Numbered from the stretch's first letter, positions 23,623 through 36,200 are shown. The stretch is 64,000 nt of DNA from Punica granatum (GCF_007655135.1 NC_045129.1:5580001-5644000); one strand, 5' to 3'. Numbers and translations are program-made. The notes: a model not told the origin generated them from the letters alone.

Positions 23623-24450
23623 TCTAGAGGAGGAGCCTAATGCTGATGCTAACTAGTTCTATGAACTACTTGAGAAGTGTAATAAGGCACTATATCCAAG
23701 ATGCAAACATTATGTGTTGTCTGCTATTGTGCGAATAATGAGTATTAAGAGTGACTTGATTTTGCTCCATGATGCTGTTGATGAGTTGTTCAAGCTGTTC
23801 GGCGAGATTGTTTTCAAGGAACACAATCTTCCGAAGGATTATTATGAGGCGAAAAAGATTGTGTGCAAACTTGGTTTAGTAAAATAAAAGATAAATTATT
23901 GTTAGAACGGATGCATGTTGTACTATAAGAATGATGCCGACGCGACCGTTTGCAAGCTTTGTGGCTCCTCTCGATATATGGAACGGTCTACCCAGGAGAA
24001 GGATAGTTGCAAGCGAGCTCCTGTTAAGATAATGCACTACTAGCCTATCATTCCTAGGTTAAAACGGCTTTTGCATCGATGAGTTCAAAGCCACAAATGA
24101 CATGGCACTACGAGAACCGGAGAGAAGACGCAATTATGTGTCATCCTTTGCACGGGAAAGCATGGAATGAATTTGATCGCGTTTATCTAGATTTTGAAGC
24201 ATAACCAAGAAATGTGAGGCTCGGTCTTTATTCGAATGGTTTCAACCCTTTCAGTCAATTGACGAGCCCTTATTCATGCTAGCTTGTTATTGTCACTCCC
24301 TATAACTTGCCACCTTATATATGCATGACGTCGCCTTATTTGTTCATGACTTGCATTATTCCCAGACCCAAGAATCCGAAGGCTAACATAGGGATATACC
24401 TACAACCTTTTATGGATGAACTGAAGTTGATATGTGATGTCGGTGAGGAG
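23623..24450 (+). pseudogene. Decayed CACTA/EnSpm transposase (TNP2-type) fragment
   Basis: Conceptual translation with frame changes gives ordered blocks typical of the plant TNP2 transposase (Transposase_21). These are an EEPN..F.ELL..CNKALYPRCKH start, then LPKDYYEAKKIVCKLGL (about 23830-23880), and a Cys pair CKLCGSSRY (about 23955). They are followed by KRAPVKIMHY..IIPRLKRL (about 24010-24075), DMALREN-like sequence (24100) and VIVTPYNLPPYICM (24288-24330). The last block is PRPKNPKANIGIYLQPFMDE (about 24360-24420). Numerous stops and shifts interrupt it (for example TAG at 23653 and TAA after 23884), and the catalytic C-terminal part is missing. The CACTA terminal repeats were not found. 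It is an inactive fragment of a class II element. Confidence 0.8.
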
Positions 24451-24599
24451 AAACATTATGCCCCACGGTTAGGGAAACATGTAGGTAATTATCGAACTAA
24501 TTGTCAAAAGCTTTCGTTTGTTTATATAAGAATCATATATAGAAACATTATGATCTCACTGAAGTGATAAATTTTCTTTGCTTCTAGTTTACCAAATGA

Positions 24600-26800
24600 C
24601 CAAACTATCACCGATCGATGACTTGACTATTGCGGCATCTTAATTATACCATAAATGACAAATAATCCAGTGTTGGCCATGCCATAACAAATATAAAAAG
24701 AAAAGGAAAAAAAATGTGATGATTGATGTTTCGTGAATACTTCATCTACGTTGAAGATAATAATATTGCATGGTTAACTAACCTTTCTGCTGCTATCATT
24801 GGTAAATTAATCTTAATAGTTAATTAGCTAAACTCGAATTCTCCACGACTTAATCCTTTAAGTAACTTGTGGATGGGTGGTTTGCCAATCTTGACGAAAT
24901 CACAGGGTTTTGTCTTGTTCAACCCATGTAACGTCAAGTCATCGTTCAAGTTAGTGGTGAAAACTTGTCTTCCTGAACCTGCCATGTAGTCGCATCTATT
25001 CTAAGATAAGATATTATCAATCTTAATGAGGACCGATGCTGCATGCCTTGTCAATATACAAACATTATCATCAGGTGCCACTATGTCCACCGGTGGGCCA
25101 AACCAGCCGGATTCGAGCCCGTAGAAGTTCAGGTTATGCTGGGAAGCAACATATGTCTAGCCCGAAAATCATACGACAACATTAAAATAAATAATGATGA
25201 TTATTTTACTTTTTTTTATATTAGTTTAGTTAAATAATCTTGAAGCGCTCTACCAAACCAAAAAAGAAAATAAAAAGGAAAATCTTGAAGGGTCTACTCT
25301 TGAGATTTGGTGGACTTTGAAATGAATTTGGGCCCGACCATCAGAATGGGCTGGCCAGCCATGAATTGAGTGAAAACCCCAAAAGCTCAAAGAGTTATAT
25401 TACCTGTTAGGTGCCGATACTCGCTGCTCGTGTAATAAATATTGATCGAGCGGCTTATGTGTGTGTCCCTTACTGTATGGTGCTTATGCACCAATATCCT
25501 GGCGGATCGGAAAAACTGTACAAGGATCGAGGCATGTGCATATATAAGTGCTTCCCGTTTGTGGATTATGCGATGGGAATGAGAGCATGCCTTCGTATAT
25601 GGTAAGCAGAAGTGAGTAAATTGAATGTGTGTATATACATATCGAAGTCCCGAATCGATGATGCAGATCAAATTAGTGCCGCAGGGGGGGGGCTGATGAG
25701 GATCATGATCTATATGGCTGTCGAGCTTGTCCTAAAGAGTCCCCAACCAATATCTTTGCTATATCCGGAGAGTCCAATCACTGTCGTATAGATACTTCAA
25801 TTTGTGGCTCTCCCATGTTTTCCCCAACACAATTGTACACACCCAATCCCTTCAATCATTCGTTGATTTCTCAGCGTCTGGTCAAATGTCGCATCGCAAC
25901 ATAAGCCATTTATTACAGTAATTTCCATAACAATCACGGGCAAGGGGTTAAGAGCATTCAAATGTTCCTTGATACAGTAACGTTGTTTATATCCTTGATA
26001 CAATACGTTGTTTATACGATAAATCACACAAATGCAGGCATTCGATACCCAAAACAGTATACCATCACATCTTATTACGACATGGTACGGTGGACCATAT
26101 GACACACAAGATTGGTCGATTTCTTGGAATGAGAATGACCGCATGCAGGTATAAGTACAGATAGATATCTCGATCAACTTTTGTCTGCGTCTTGATCAGA
26201 ATTTGCTTAGATATGTTATCTTGGGGCTGCATGGTGCACATGAGGTCTATAGGATTAATTACAAGAATTTCGAACAGAGATGTTGACCCCAGCATTACCT
26301 AATCCCGTAGAAATACGGACAAAATACAGGTACTGCATGCATGACAGTCGTAGGACCCACAAGAGATACATGGGATGGGTCCCCTAGAATGTTGGATCCA
26401 CAGACCTCTCATGTGAACCATATATATGTAATGCGGACGATGATAATCACATTGTATTCTATATAAGACATTAGAATTTCCACTGTGGACATATACCTTG
26501 GCAGAATTCATAGGGACACTTGTTCGAGTCCATGTGCACAGCAAAGGCTGGGGTAGAGTAGAGTCTTCTCAGGCCAAAGCCGATCAAATAGAATGAACAG
26601 GGAAGTTGGCCGCCATTTGATATAATAACACCGATATTCGATTCATTATCCACCATATGGAATCCATTTCATCGGCATCTTATTGAATCATATGACATAA
26701 TAATGCCATTGTTATTGAATAGTACAATTGAATTACGTGCTTACATATGAGCAACAATACATACCTAATGTCGACGGTAAAGGGTATATATATATCTCCA
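24600..26800. other. Intergenic DNA, no supported genes
   Basis: The sequence is moderately AT-rich with many short open frames on both strands, none with a recognisable motif. A run of ten or more G's lies near 25684. The last several hundred bases are the 3' flank of the FPF1-like gene. Confidence 0.5.
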
Positions 26801-26814
26801 CCGGCTCATTCGTT

Positions 26815-27144
26815 TCATAAGTCTCGGACTTTAAAGATGTTGGGGTTCTTAACCACGATATCGTACATGTAAACAGAGTTAAACTTGGTGAAGTCCCTGG
26901 GGAGAGAGATGAGGTCGATGGAAGTGTGCTTGTGGAACTGGAAGAGTTCTGGGTCGCCCCCGTAGTACCTTTCCCAACCGAGGCCCATTAGGATCTGCTC
27001 GAGCAGGGTGTACGATGAGACCACCTCTCCGGTTGCCAGGTGCACCAGGACCTTCCTCCTCGTGCCGCCACCAGGCATCTCTCCCTGCGGATTCTCAATC
27101 AGGCGGATCACCCCATTCGACTCAAACACCCAGACACCCGACAT
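26815..27144 (-). CDS. FPF1: FLOWERING PROMOTING FACTOR 1-like protein
   Basis: This single exon encodes 109 residues, the usual FPF1 length of about 110. Family signatures are visible throughout: the start [32 protein letters not shown] (about 29-45), LGWERYY (about 55-61), [18 protein letters not shown] (about 68-85) and the C-terminus [19 protein letters not shown]1 proteins are small plant-specific nuclear or cytosolic factors without known catalytic activity. They promote flowering and affect gibberellin-linked elongation in Arabidopsis and relatives. The family is intronless, as here. The residue pair ESN near the start and the GGGTRR insert are ordinary variation. Identification is secure; the developmental role in this species is inferred from the family. 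Confidence 0.96.
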   Translation of the reverse strand: MSGVWVFESNGVIRLIENPQGEMPGGGTRRKVLVHLATGEVVSSYTLLEQILMGLGWERYYGGDPELFQFHKHTSIDLISLPRDFTKFNSVYMYDIVVKNPNIFKVRDL

Positions 27145-27279
27145 CTCCCCCCGACCTTTCGTTATATCGACTTCGGAATGATACTCTTTAGGGTTTTACA
27201 GGACTGTGTGTCCTTCAGCGAGATGTGTTGAGGTTGAATAATGTGTTTTGCTGAAGAGAGTGAGGCTCATGTTTGTGAA

Positions 27280-27288
27280 TATATATAT
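27280..27288 (-). promoter_or_regulatory. TATA box candidate of the FPF1-like gene
   Basis: TATATATAT on the minus strand lies about 136 bases upstream of the start codon, a suitable distance for a short 5' UTR. No competing TATA element is closer. Confidence 0.5.
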
Positions 27289-27299
27289 GGTTTGGTGAA

Positions 27300-30200
27300 G
27301 GAAAAGACAAATATTTTATTTTCATCATAACAATGGAAAAGACATTTCATGATGAGGGAACTACACAGAACAAGGATGTTGTGGGGCCCTAGTGAATTTA
27401 AGCTGAGGGCACATAGATTCCCCATGCCCATGGTCCGCTGATTAGTTATAGAATCGGTACCATAGAGTTCCAGAGATTATTACATGAATCTCACTACGCA
27501 TTAAATTATTTATTGTATTACACATTAGGAATACTTGGCACCTACAATAACAAAGTCAGGATGCGTATTACAAAATACGATACTATACAGGAACGCAACT
27601 GATACGACCGATCTATAAGTTCGATATGTCCAATAATTTGGGGTGGGGACAGAGGAAGGAATCCCTCATGATGTGCTATCTTTTCCTTGTGATAGGGGGG
27701 AATCGGGGACAGAACTTGGCATGAGAAACATTAGCAGATTTCTGGGGTGCAAAGTCAAGAAATCCACGCAAGGTGGGGAGATGCACATCACGAGAAGTTC
27801 ACGTGAAGAGATATTTTCATTGAGGGGTTAGGATGATCGACGAAGGAAGTGATGGATGTTGATGGGTTGGCCTTTTCTTATATCTTAATTTGATTTATCC
27901 CCTCATCCTTGTATGTATGAGTTAGTGAGCGAGTGAGTGACAAATCAAGGAATAGGGATCGAAATCTTAAAAAGGTGTCCCTAGTCCTTTATGAATTATG
28001 AGTGGTCAATTCTTCTATCCATCTTGCTTCCTCGTAGCTCCAAGTGTTTCATAGAAGAGAAGAAGCCCAAAATAGATATAATATAATCTATATATATAGA
28101 TAATAATTCACGATAATTAACAATTGAATAAAGTGCAATTGGCAAATTACATCGTCACCATTCAAACTTTATATACGTAGCATAAGTGAGAGGTTTTGAG
28201 ACCTATCAAAAATGTGACAAGACAAGTTGATACTCGAACTTGAATCTCTAGATCAAAAAACTGAGAACTGAGAATACCTCGTGGTTTCATGAATATTTTG
28301 AAATTCTCCGTTGGAGGCCATGCACTTAATTAAGGCGCTCCTGGTCCAAGGAGCATACAACCATAAAATACAAAGATAGATTTTATTGGTGGCTTCCCTC
28401 AAATCAATAGATGCCTAGAAATGATCACTTGTTTTACCATCGAGTTACTTAAACTTGATATGATGATTAAACAACCTCATATAAAATGAGGACAACTATT
28501 TACTACAGAATCACAAATTCTTTTTTCTGTCAATTTATTTTCTGATATGCTAAAGGGATGTCACAAATTCTTAACATCACAATCAGTTTCGACAATAATT
28601 GGATGAGGACCACTGATTATAAGACATTGGGGGTCGACCGATACTCAGTTATTTGTACGTACATGTGAGAGCTTATGTGTAAGATTTGGAATGCGTTACT
28701 AAACGGGCATGAGGAGATCGCGGGGTAATGTGTTGCTCACATGACATCACATGGGTCATATGGTCCTCCACCTACAAAAGTCCTCCCCCTTTGATTTTCC
28801 AAACCCTAAAGACCCCCCTAGTCTTGTCAAATCTATCATTAGAACATCATCAATATTCCATCTTCTTTTGGACATTTCTTCTATAAAATTTGAGGCCACC
28901 GCAAAGTATTCCCAATTTAATTAAAGAGTTTATAATATTGTGGCGCACGACTTCGTTTAATAATCAAGAGGTCTCAGGTTCGACATTCATTGTGGGACTA
29001 CTCATAATTTTATTAATTGTATTAAAATTTCTATTTTATTATACTATTCATGAGTCTTCTTTATAACTGAAAGTGTTCTTAATTTATTATATAAAATTAA
29101 TTCTCACCTCATTATTAAGTGTTTTCACAAAGTTTTCAGCCCCTGCACTATATATAGATTCCACTGGCTATCCTCGCAGTTCATCAATTATATCATACAA
29201 TACCGTATTTTCTTATTGAACTCTCTATATTTACTAACACTGCCATATCATTGGTGGCCCCTTGACTAGGAATAGGATGCTTACATCAGAAGAGTAGTCA
29301 CAACATGCATTCCATATGATGTCATGTTTGGATTAGCCAGCATCTGGAATCCATTCCTAGGCACAGATTCTGAGTGCAGCATTTTTTGACTCCTTTCCGC
29401 GTGTTCTAAATTATTCAGGCTTCGTGATTCCAAAGTTCGAATAGGGCATTGGATCGGCTTTGGGCACACGGGGAATTCACATGAAGTATCCATGACTATT
29501 CCAAGTATCCAGAAAGTTCTTGGAAGACATGCATATCGAAATTGTTCAATCAGACGCGTTCCCAATATTTATGAACCACCCCATGCCAATTATAAGTTAA
29601 ACTATTGTACGAAAACGAACCGCGACTTCAGTGATAAGTCTGATGAGATTAGCACTTGGTTCATCTAAATTTCGAAATCGCTCAAAAGAATGAAAACCGT
29701 CCTTAGCCACCCGTGACCACAAGAAGCAACCGCTGACTTCTTATGGAATTGACCTTTCACCACACGCTGGTTGATTGCCGGGGCCCGCAATGTGTATTTG
29801 AATATTTTGGTGAAATAAAATATACTAGGGGAACGCCGCCCGGTGTTGCGGGACTACAATTTTGTCAATCAATAGTATTGTAAACGTAATTTAATTAATG
29901 CTCGATATAATACATAATCCAAATATATACACAGCAATAATAGAAATATTGCAGCACTCTAGTAGTATTCACTTCATCGTTATTTTTTTACAAACTCTAT
30001 AGAAAGAAATGTTGGGCTTAGTATCATTTTTAGGAAAAAAAAAACATGTAAGTATCAAGATGGTACTCCACCAACTTTTATAGGATCTGACCTGTTTTAT
30101 TTAATTGTATAGATAGATAACCAAGACAAACTAATTTTGAAATTCTTTGGGTGAATGTAAGGAAAAACAAAATGAATGGAAAATAACTAAAAGGATTCAT

Positions 30201-30490
30201 GCTTTATAGATAAACGAAAAATATGATAAAATAAAAGGTTGAAAACGAAGAAGAAGAAGGGGGCATGTGGCTTTACAAAGATTCCACGTACCTGTAATAG
30301 TTTTTTCATGATAATTAAGATATGGAAATCTTGAAATTCTTTTGGAGGGTGTGTAAAGAAATCAAAATAAGAGCAGAAACGAAAATAATCAAAAGTTTGT
30401 AGAGAAATGTTAAAAAAGAGAAAAGAAAACGGTAAAAATCAAAAGAGGAAAAAAAGGAAGTCTGGCTTCTTCTCCTTCCAATAGACCAAT
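27300..30490. other. Intergenic stretch upstream of FPF1-like gene
   Basis: No convincing coding sequence. It contains the proximal promoter region of the FPF1-like gene on its left side, a SINE-like fragment near 29 kb and A/T-rich tracts. A 94-codon minus-strand frame at 29281-29565 shows no domain. Confidence 0.5.
28935..29035 (+). repeat. Possible tRNA-derived SINE fragment
   Basis: The stretch 'ggtctcaggttcgacattca' contains a near-match to the Pol III B-box. It is preceded by a tRNA-anticodon-arm-like 'ttaataatcaagaggtctc' and followed by 'gtgggactactcataatttt' and an AT-rich tail. This matches the layout of many plant SINEs and parallels the fragment at 18425-18545. Target duplications were not identified. 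Confidence 0.4.
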
Positions 30491-30499
30491 TTTAGTTTA

Positions 30500-31254
30500 A
30501 GATTAATCGTCCAAAAAAGCACGACATTTACACTATTTTTTTATTTTCAGAAAGATCTTTAAGAAATAGTATCAAAAAGTGCAACACTTCGTTTTAGTCT
30601 TAAATCTAATACGCTATTAAATTTTTCGTCAATTTTAACGGTAGTGTCATGTGTAGTAACGTTATTGAATGTGTGAGTCTCACATATTTTTATTTAATAA
30701 AAATTATTCTGAAAAATAAATAAAAAAGAAAAGGAAAAAGGGAAGAGGTTGACTGAGGCCCAAGAAAAGGAGGGGGCCAGCGGTAGTGGCCTCGATTGCG
30801 GCCACCACCCCCTAAATTGGGGTCCGCGGCTATGAGGGGATTGTCGCCGACCCCGGTTGAGAGGTGGTGGCCGCAATCGAGGCCACCACCGCTGGAATTG
30901 AAGGAGTCCAAATTACCACCCCCTAGCTGGGGTCAATGACGATGACAAAGGTCGTCGCCGACCTCAATTGGGGGGTAGTAGCCGTAACAGAAGCCATTAC
31001 CGACGACCCCTTCCTCCTCTTGGGCCTTTTTTTTCTATTTTCAAAATATTTTTCATTAAATAAAAATATGTGAAGTCCATTCATTCAATAACGTTGCGAT
31101 ACGTAGCACTACCGTTAAAATTGAGGGAAATTTTGATGGCGTATTAGATTTGAGACTAAGACGAAAGTTCGTATTTTTTTGGACAATTTTCGAAAAGTCA
31201 TGCTAGAATTAGAAAAAAAAGTGTAAAGACTGTGATTTTTTGGGCGATTAACCT
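30500..31254. mobile_element. Non-autonomous Mutator-like element with nested GC-rich hairpin
   Basis: The exact 9-bp duplication TTTAGTTTA flanks it (30491-30499 and 31255-31263). Ends are inverted: 'agattaatcgtcc' on the left and 'aggttaatcgccc' read inward from the right. Arms of about 220 bases are imperfectly complementary, for example 'ttttaacggtagtg' (30634) against 'cactaccgttaaaa' (31108). Inside, a second hairpin has arms 30777-30810 and 30862-30897, built on 'ggcctcgattgcggccacca' and its complement. There are further repeats of 'ccaccaccccctaa' or 'ccaccccctagc'. No transposase is present. It is a well-defined insertion of the same general type as 4304-5182 and 13275-14006. Confidence 0.85.
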
Positions 31255-31263
31255 TTTAGTTTA

Positions 31264-32536
31264 TTACTATAACTATAATATAATATAATCTCAGGTGGCG
31301 TTGAATTTGAGTATTGTTAGATTATAAAAAAATATTAGATTATTAAGAAAATAAGTCTAAAAATGTAGATTTTCAGGAATATTACATTGTTATGTTTAGT
31401 AAGCATGTTGTGATATTGAAAATATACATAATAATATAATATTTTGGTGTTTGGTACAATAAATATATTGATGATTAATGAAAACATACCTAATCTTACG
31501 ATTATGGGCCATGTTATTTATTTTAATATACGAGTAAAATAATTAGAGTTAAAATTACAAATCAATAATAACATCAATATAATATCATCAATATAATATA
31601 CAAAAGCTGAGGCGCAACGTTATGAGGGTGCCATGTATTTCAAAATAAGAAATCTCAACTTCTCATTCAAAGGGTTTTTTCACTTCTATTGAACCTTCAA
31701 CTCCTTATTCAAATGACTTTTTCACTTCTAATACATGATTTTTACCTTTTTTTTAATAATCGGTTCAATGTATAATAATCTAAGTGCCCAAGATATTTGT
31801 ATATACTAAGAAAATAAGAGTTATCTCGAGAAATGAGAAGTTGTTTATATACGAAAAAAATTTAAATAATTTTTTTCGGTTACAAAAAATTTTAAATAAT
31901 TCAATCATACATGTAATAAAATCCCTTAAATAGATTCTTTCAAACACATATTATCTATTATCTATTGGCAACCCTTTCTCATTGACGTGCATCCGTATTA
32001 CAATTAAGTATAATCATATCCATTTTACTTGTTCTTTACATTTTTTTCTTTTTTAAATTAAACATTCTTTTGATAACGCGTACCTTTTTGCAATGCGTGG
32101 GCATGCACCTAATACACCTAAAAAAAATCATACATTATACATTTTAAAATTTAAGAACATTATTTTTGAAACTAATAGCATCTTATTAACAGCTTATTTT
32201 ATTTCACTCTAAAAATATTTGCCTTATTAATAATTACAAATATTCATGAATAATAAAATAGATTGAGAAATATTTTCTGATTTTACGTTTATCAAAGATA
32301 TGAAGTGTATATATTTAAAAAAAAATGAATTGAAGTTGATGCTCCTACACAAGAGTAAAAGCGTCAACTTAAACAAATTTAATTATTTTTTTCTTAGTAA
32401 GAATGACACCTCTTTTAGTGGAAAAAACTTTCCTACCAAGAGAAGGAAAACTTTTGAGATTGGAAAGCTGGAATCGGGATTTTTGAGCTGGAAAATTCCC
32501 TCTCAAACGTGATAAAACTAGGTAGAATAATCTGCA
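31264..32536. other. AT-rich intergenic DNA
   Basis: Extremely A/T-rich sequence with short open frames only. No gene, RNA or clear element boundary could be identified. Confidence 0.55.
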
Positions 32537-32545
32537 AACCAATAA

Positions 32546-33227
32546 TCTTTAACATTTTGTTTGGATAATGGGATGGGATGGGGTGGAGTGAGTTATGGAG
32601 GGGCGGAATGGAGTGGTTTATGAGGAAATTCTCTTAATCCTTCATAATTCATGTTTGGATAGCATCAAAAAAGGACGGGATAAAATAATGTATGCAAATT
32701 ATCTTATTATTATACCCATTTCATATAATGCATTAACAAACATAAACAATAGATTTTATAATATTTACAATATATACATATAGGTATATATATATATATA
32801 TATATTTATATGAGAACCAAGGTAGACAAAGGTGATCGAATAATAGATATAAAAATATATAATAGAATTTAGATGATATATATATATATTTATGTATATA
32901 TAATAGAGGTGTATATAGATAAAATAAAAGGATTTATAATATCTAAATAATGTACATATACACATCTAGGGGCATATATATGAGTGAGCAAAAGTAATAT
33001 AGTTAGAGATGTCATTATTGAAATTTTGTGAAAAGAGGGGTTTAAAAATGACTTTTGATAATTTATCTCCTCGTACCACCCCAAATTAGTGAAATATGGG
33101 TCTTTGATGGGTTGTAAAAGGTTGAATAACCCTTTATCTTTTAATTGCCAAATATGAATTGTTTTAATCCCTTGATAGAACTCCCCTCCATAACCCTCAT
33201 AACCCTATATCCAAACAAGATGTTAAA
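32546..33227. mobile_element. Terminal-inverted-repeat element, about 680 bp
   Basis: The left end region 'tttaacattttgtttggat' (32548 on) and the inverted right end 'tttaacatcttgtttggat' are near-identical. Both continue into a G-rich theme: 'gagttatggaggggcgga' on the left and, inverted, 'gggttatggaggggagtt' on the right. Flanks AACCAATAA (32537-32545) and AACAAATAA (33228-33236) could be a 9-bp duplication with one mismatch. The interior is AT-rich with TA microsatellites and no coding potential. Class II non-autonomous origin is likely; the superfamily is uncertain (Mutator-like or hAT-like). Confidence 0.65.
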
Positions 33228-33479
33228 AACAAATAACTCAGAGTATTAAATATTGAGAGCATTTTGTTCTTAAAAACATTTATGTTCCTCGTTTTTATTT
33301 GAATCAAATAGATGCTAAGGAAAAAAGAAAAAAAATCGACTTCTGGACTATTCTATTCTCTACGGAAGTGAATATCATTCCTCAATTGCTTTCCTAATCA
33401 AAGGTTGTACCTAATTTTGAATAAATATTATCTTTTGTTTTTCTTATTTAAGTCAATGCCACCTACTACACTTCATGAT

Positions 33480-34770
33480 TCATGTGTTTCGCGTAAAGTC
33501 AAGTAATTCCACTTTCGACACTAGTTAGGTGAATCTCTCACGAGATTAGGGTTGTTAGGCGTATTAGAGCATTGTTCCAAGGATTGGTAACGAAATCACT
33601 AGCCGACTTCACCATGCTAAAGCGTAGCACCACGGCTCGGAAGTCTGTAAGTCTAGTTGGCAGCTGGGTTTATGAGAGATGTTATTAGAGTGGTTGACAA
33701 TGATGGTCAGATGATTACGCGGTCTGAGGATTTGGCCTAGGATTCTCCCCAATATGAGTGAGCGTTAATAATAGGATGATGTCAAGAGAGAGAAGTGGGT
33801 CTTTAGTGTAGCTCACGGTCGGGATTGGCTCGTGAGAGACTTAGATAGCTTCATGGCTGAGTTAGCCGAAAGTAGAATGAAGCGCTGGGTTCGGCTACTA
33901 GGAGACGAAACGGATGAGTTGAGGGCGGAACCTTAGCTCATGGAAACCTCCTTGATCAAAAACCAAGTGGGGTTGAAGGGATATGCTGATGGATTGGCGG
34001 GATTGATTCGGAAGGCTATTGCATGGTATTGAAATGATGCCTGGAAAGATAGATATTGAAGTGTGATGCGATAAAGTAAAGATAAAAATAAAGGTGCATA
34101 GCGTAGAGCCGTTTTGTGATTGATGTCGAGGGGATAATACAATAGACAGACTCGACTTAAATAGGCTAACACATGAGTGTCACCCAAAACATAGAAACCG
34201 GGTTATAGACAGCTAAACTTAATAATTAGCTACCCTAAGACTATGTGGAAATAATATCTTCCACTTATTTCCAATAAGCAAACTAAATAAAAGGAAAGGA
34301 AATAAATTAAATGGGGGAGCTCCATCATAGTGCGCACCCAAATATTTTTCAGCATTGGAGACTTCCATATATTTCCATGTTTGTCTCCTTTGAATGGAAA
34401 CTCTTCCATCTTGGACTTTTTCGCAATATTCATTCTATAATTCGACACCAAGGAGCCATTTTAAGATCAAACACAAATGGAAATTTCTTGATGCTTACTC
34501 AATCTTTGTACGTGCCTAAGATCTCGTCCACATTTGTTCTCAATTATGCTTGAAAATAATTCACGATTTCCCATCATGAGCCGCCCATCCATTTCATGGC
34601 GGTCTGAGTTGGGTGTTGCTACGACTTTGGATCGGTTTTATCACGGGCTTCGATCATGGCCCACTCTTAGTTGGGTCGGTCTCATAGACTTTATACTTCT
34701 AAGCCCCATTTACCATGAAGTGCGGAAAATGAATGTGAACAATATGCTCTTAAACGCGCTAGCTTTTTAG
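33480..34770 (-). other. Possible decayed LTR-type or untranslated leader sequence
   Basis: The composition is more balanced than the AT-rich flanks, yet no frame stays open. Read on the minus strand it shows a CCTATTTAAG TATA-like core (about 34160) followed by a long C/T-rich stretch, which would suit the U3/R boundary of a retroelement LTR or a gene promoter and leader. No LTR pair, primer-binding site or polyprotein was found. Offered only as a description of a stretch unlike its surroundings. Confidence 0.2.
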
Positions 34771-34972
34771 GTGCGAATCGAGTCATAGTAAATTTCATAT
34801 ATTATGCTTATCGATTTCGAAACTTTACCAGCAAAAAAAAGGGTAATCCATTTTCATGTGAGGAGTTGAACCAAAGAAACGAGTTCTTATGAATGTTTCT
34901 CAAAACAAAATGTTACAGAAATATTAGGACCTACTAGTTATTATAAAATGAAAAGTTAGTTTTTTGTTTTTT

Positions 34973-35750
34973 GAGAAAAGTACAAAAATCTTCGAATTGG
35001 GACAAATTGAAAATTGTATTTTTTCAAGGGACAACCAACACTACGTAATTTATTCCATAGGACATAAAGAACCTCATATCTACTCTTTTCTCCACTTTAG
35101 GTCTTCAGCCTTTAACATTTTTTACTTTTGGTCCTAAACTTTTTTCTTTGTCATTTTTATACTCAACTTTCAAGAATTTTTCACTTTAGTCCTATCAAAG
35201 GGAGGGAAGGGCTAGGGTCACCAATCGACAACCCGACCCCACCCCAGTGGTCATCGGCATCCACAAAGGTCACTGACGACCAACGAGGTGGGGCTAGTCC
35301 CGGCCAATTCAGGGACTGGGGCAGCCAATTGTTGATCTCGACCCTAACCCCGTTGTCGTCGTCTCGAGATCCCGAGCAATTCGGGGACTGTGATGGCCAA
35401 TCGGCGACGTCGACCCCACCCTTGTGGTCGTCGGTACCCGCATAAGACGTTGGTGACCACGAGAGTGGGATCGAGGTCGCCGATTTGTCGCCCCAGCCCT
35501 TCCCTCATTTCAGTAAGACTAAAGTGAAAAATTCTTGAAAATTGAGGAAAAAATGACAAAAAAAAAGTTTAGAACCAAAAAGTAAAAAATGTTAAAGATT
35601 GAGGACAAAAAATGATGAAAAAAGTAGCTGTGAGGTTTTTTATGTCATATGGAGTAAATCACGGGATGTTAGTTGTCCCTTAAAAAAACACATGATCCAA
35701 TTTGTCAAAATATCCTAACTTATAAGGGGGTTTTTTGGTACTTTCCCCCC
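34973..35750. mobile_element. Non-autonomous Mutator-like element, relative of 13275-14006
   Basis: The left end 'gagaaaagtacaaaaatctt' and the inverted right end 'gggaaagtaccaaaaaaccc' begin inverted repeats of about 210 bases, with shared blocks such as 'aacattttttacttttggt' and 'caagaatttttcactttagt'. The GC-rich centre (35195-35510) repeats phrases like 'gtggtcgtcgg' and 'gaccccaccc' in both orientations. Terminal AAAGTAC and the order of motifs match the element at 13275-14006. A clean target duplication was not seen because both flanks are T/C-rich. It lies about 450 bases upstream of the NUMOD3 gene start and so could affect its promoter. Confidence 0.75.
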
Positions 35751-36200
35751 TTTTTCTCCCTGAGTAATCAATTTGTTATTTTGTGAAGATTAAAACCGAG
35801 TTTTGGAAAGCTAAACCGAGCAGGAGCCACCGGACCGGATAAACCGGGCTGGAGCCGCCCGATGGCGGGATAAGGTCCGACCGGATGTCCCCAGCCCGGA
35901 GGGCGAACCTGCAGCAGAGAAGGAACAGCTGCAGAGGATCAGACAACCAACGGCTGTGATTTTGCTTGTCAAGAGCGAGCAGCAAATTCTTGTTATCCGT
36001 TTTATCAGCTTCTCCTATGCTCTCTCCCTGTGTGGCTCCTCTCCACTCTCCTCCTTCTTCCTCTTCTTCACTGCCCCACTTCTCAATTGCTCGCTCAACT
36101 CGCTCGCTCACTCCCTCGCTCACCAGTCTCTGTTTGTTCTGCTTTGATGGTCTGAGGCAATTCTGGGGCTTTCTTTTGGCTGAATGAGGTGCACCCATCC

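Noticed and set aside
25684..25695. G-run near 25.68 kb considered as a quadruplex site
   Set aside because: A single short G tract without the further G-tracts needed for a convincing quadruplex.
29281..29565. 94-codon minus-strand frame
   Set aside because: No domain and no supporting splice or promoter signals.
30690..30911. Minus-strand frames across the GC-rich core of the 30.5-kb element
   Set aside because: Explained by the inverted-repeat hairpin of a non-autonomous transposon.
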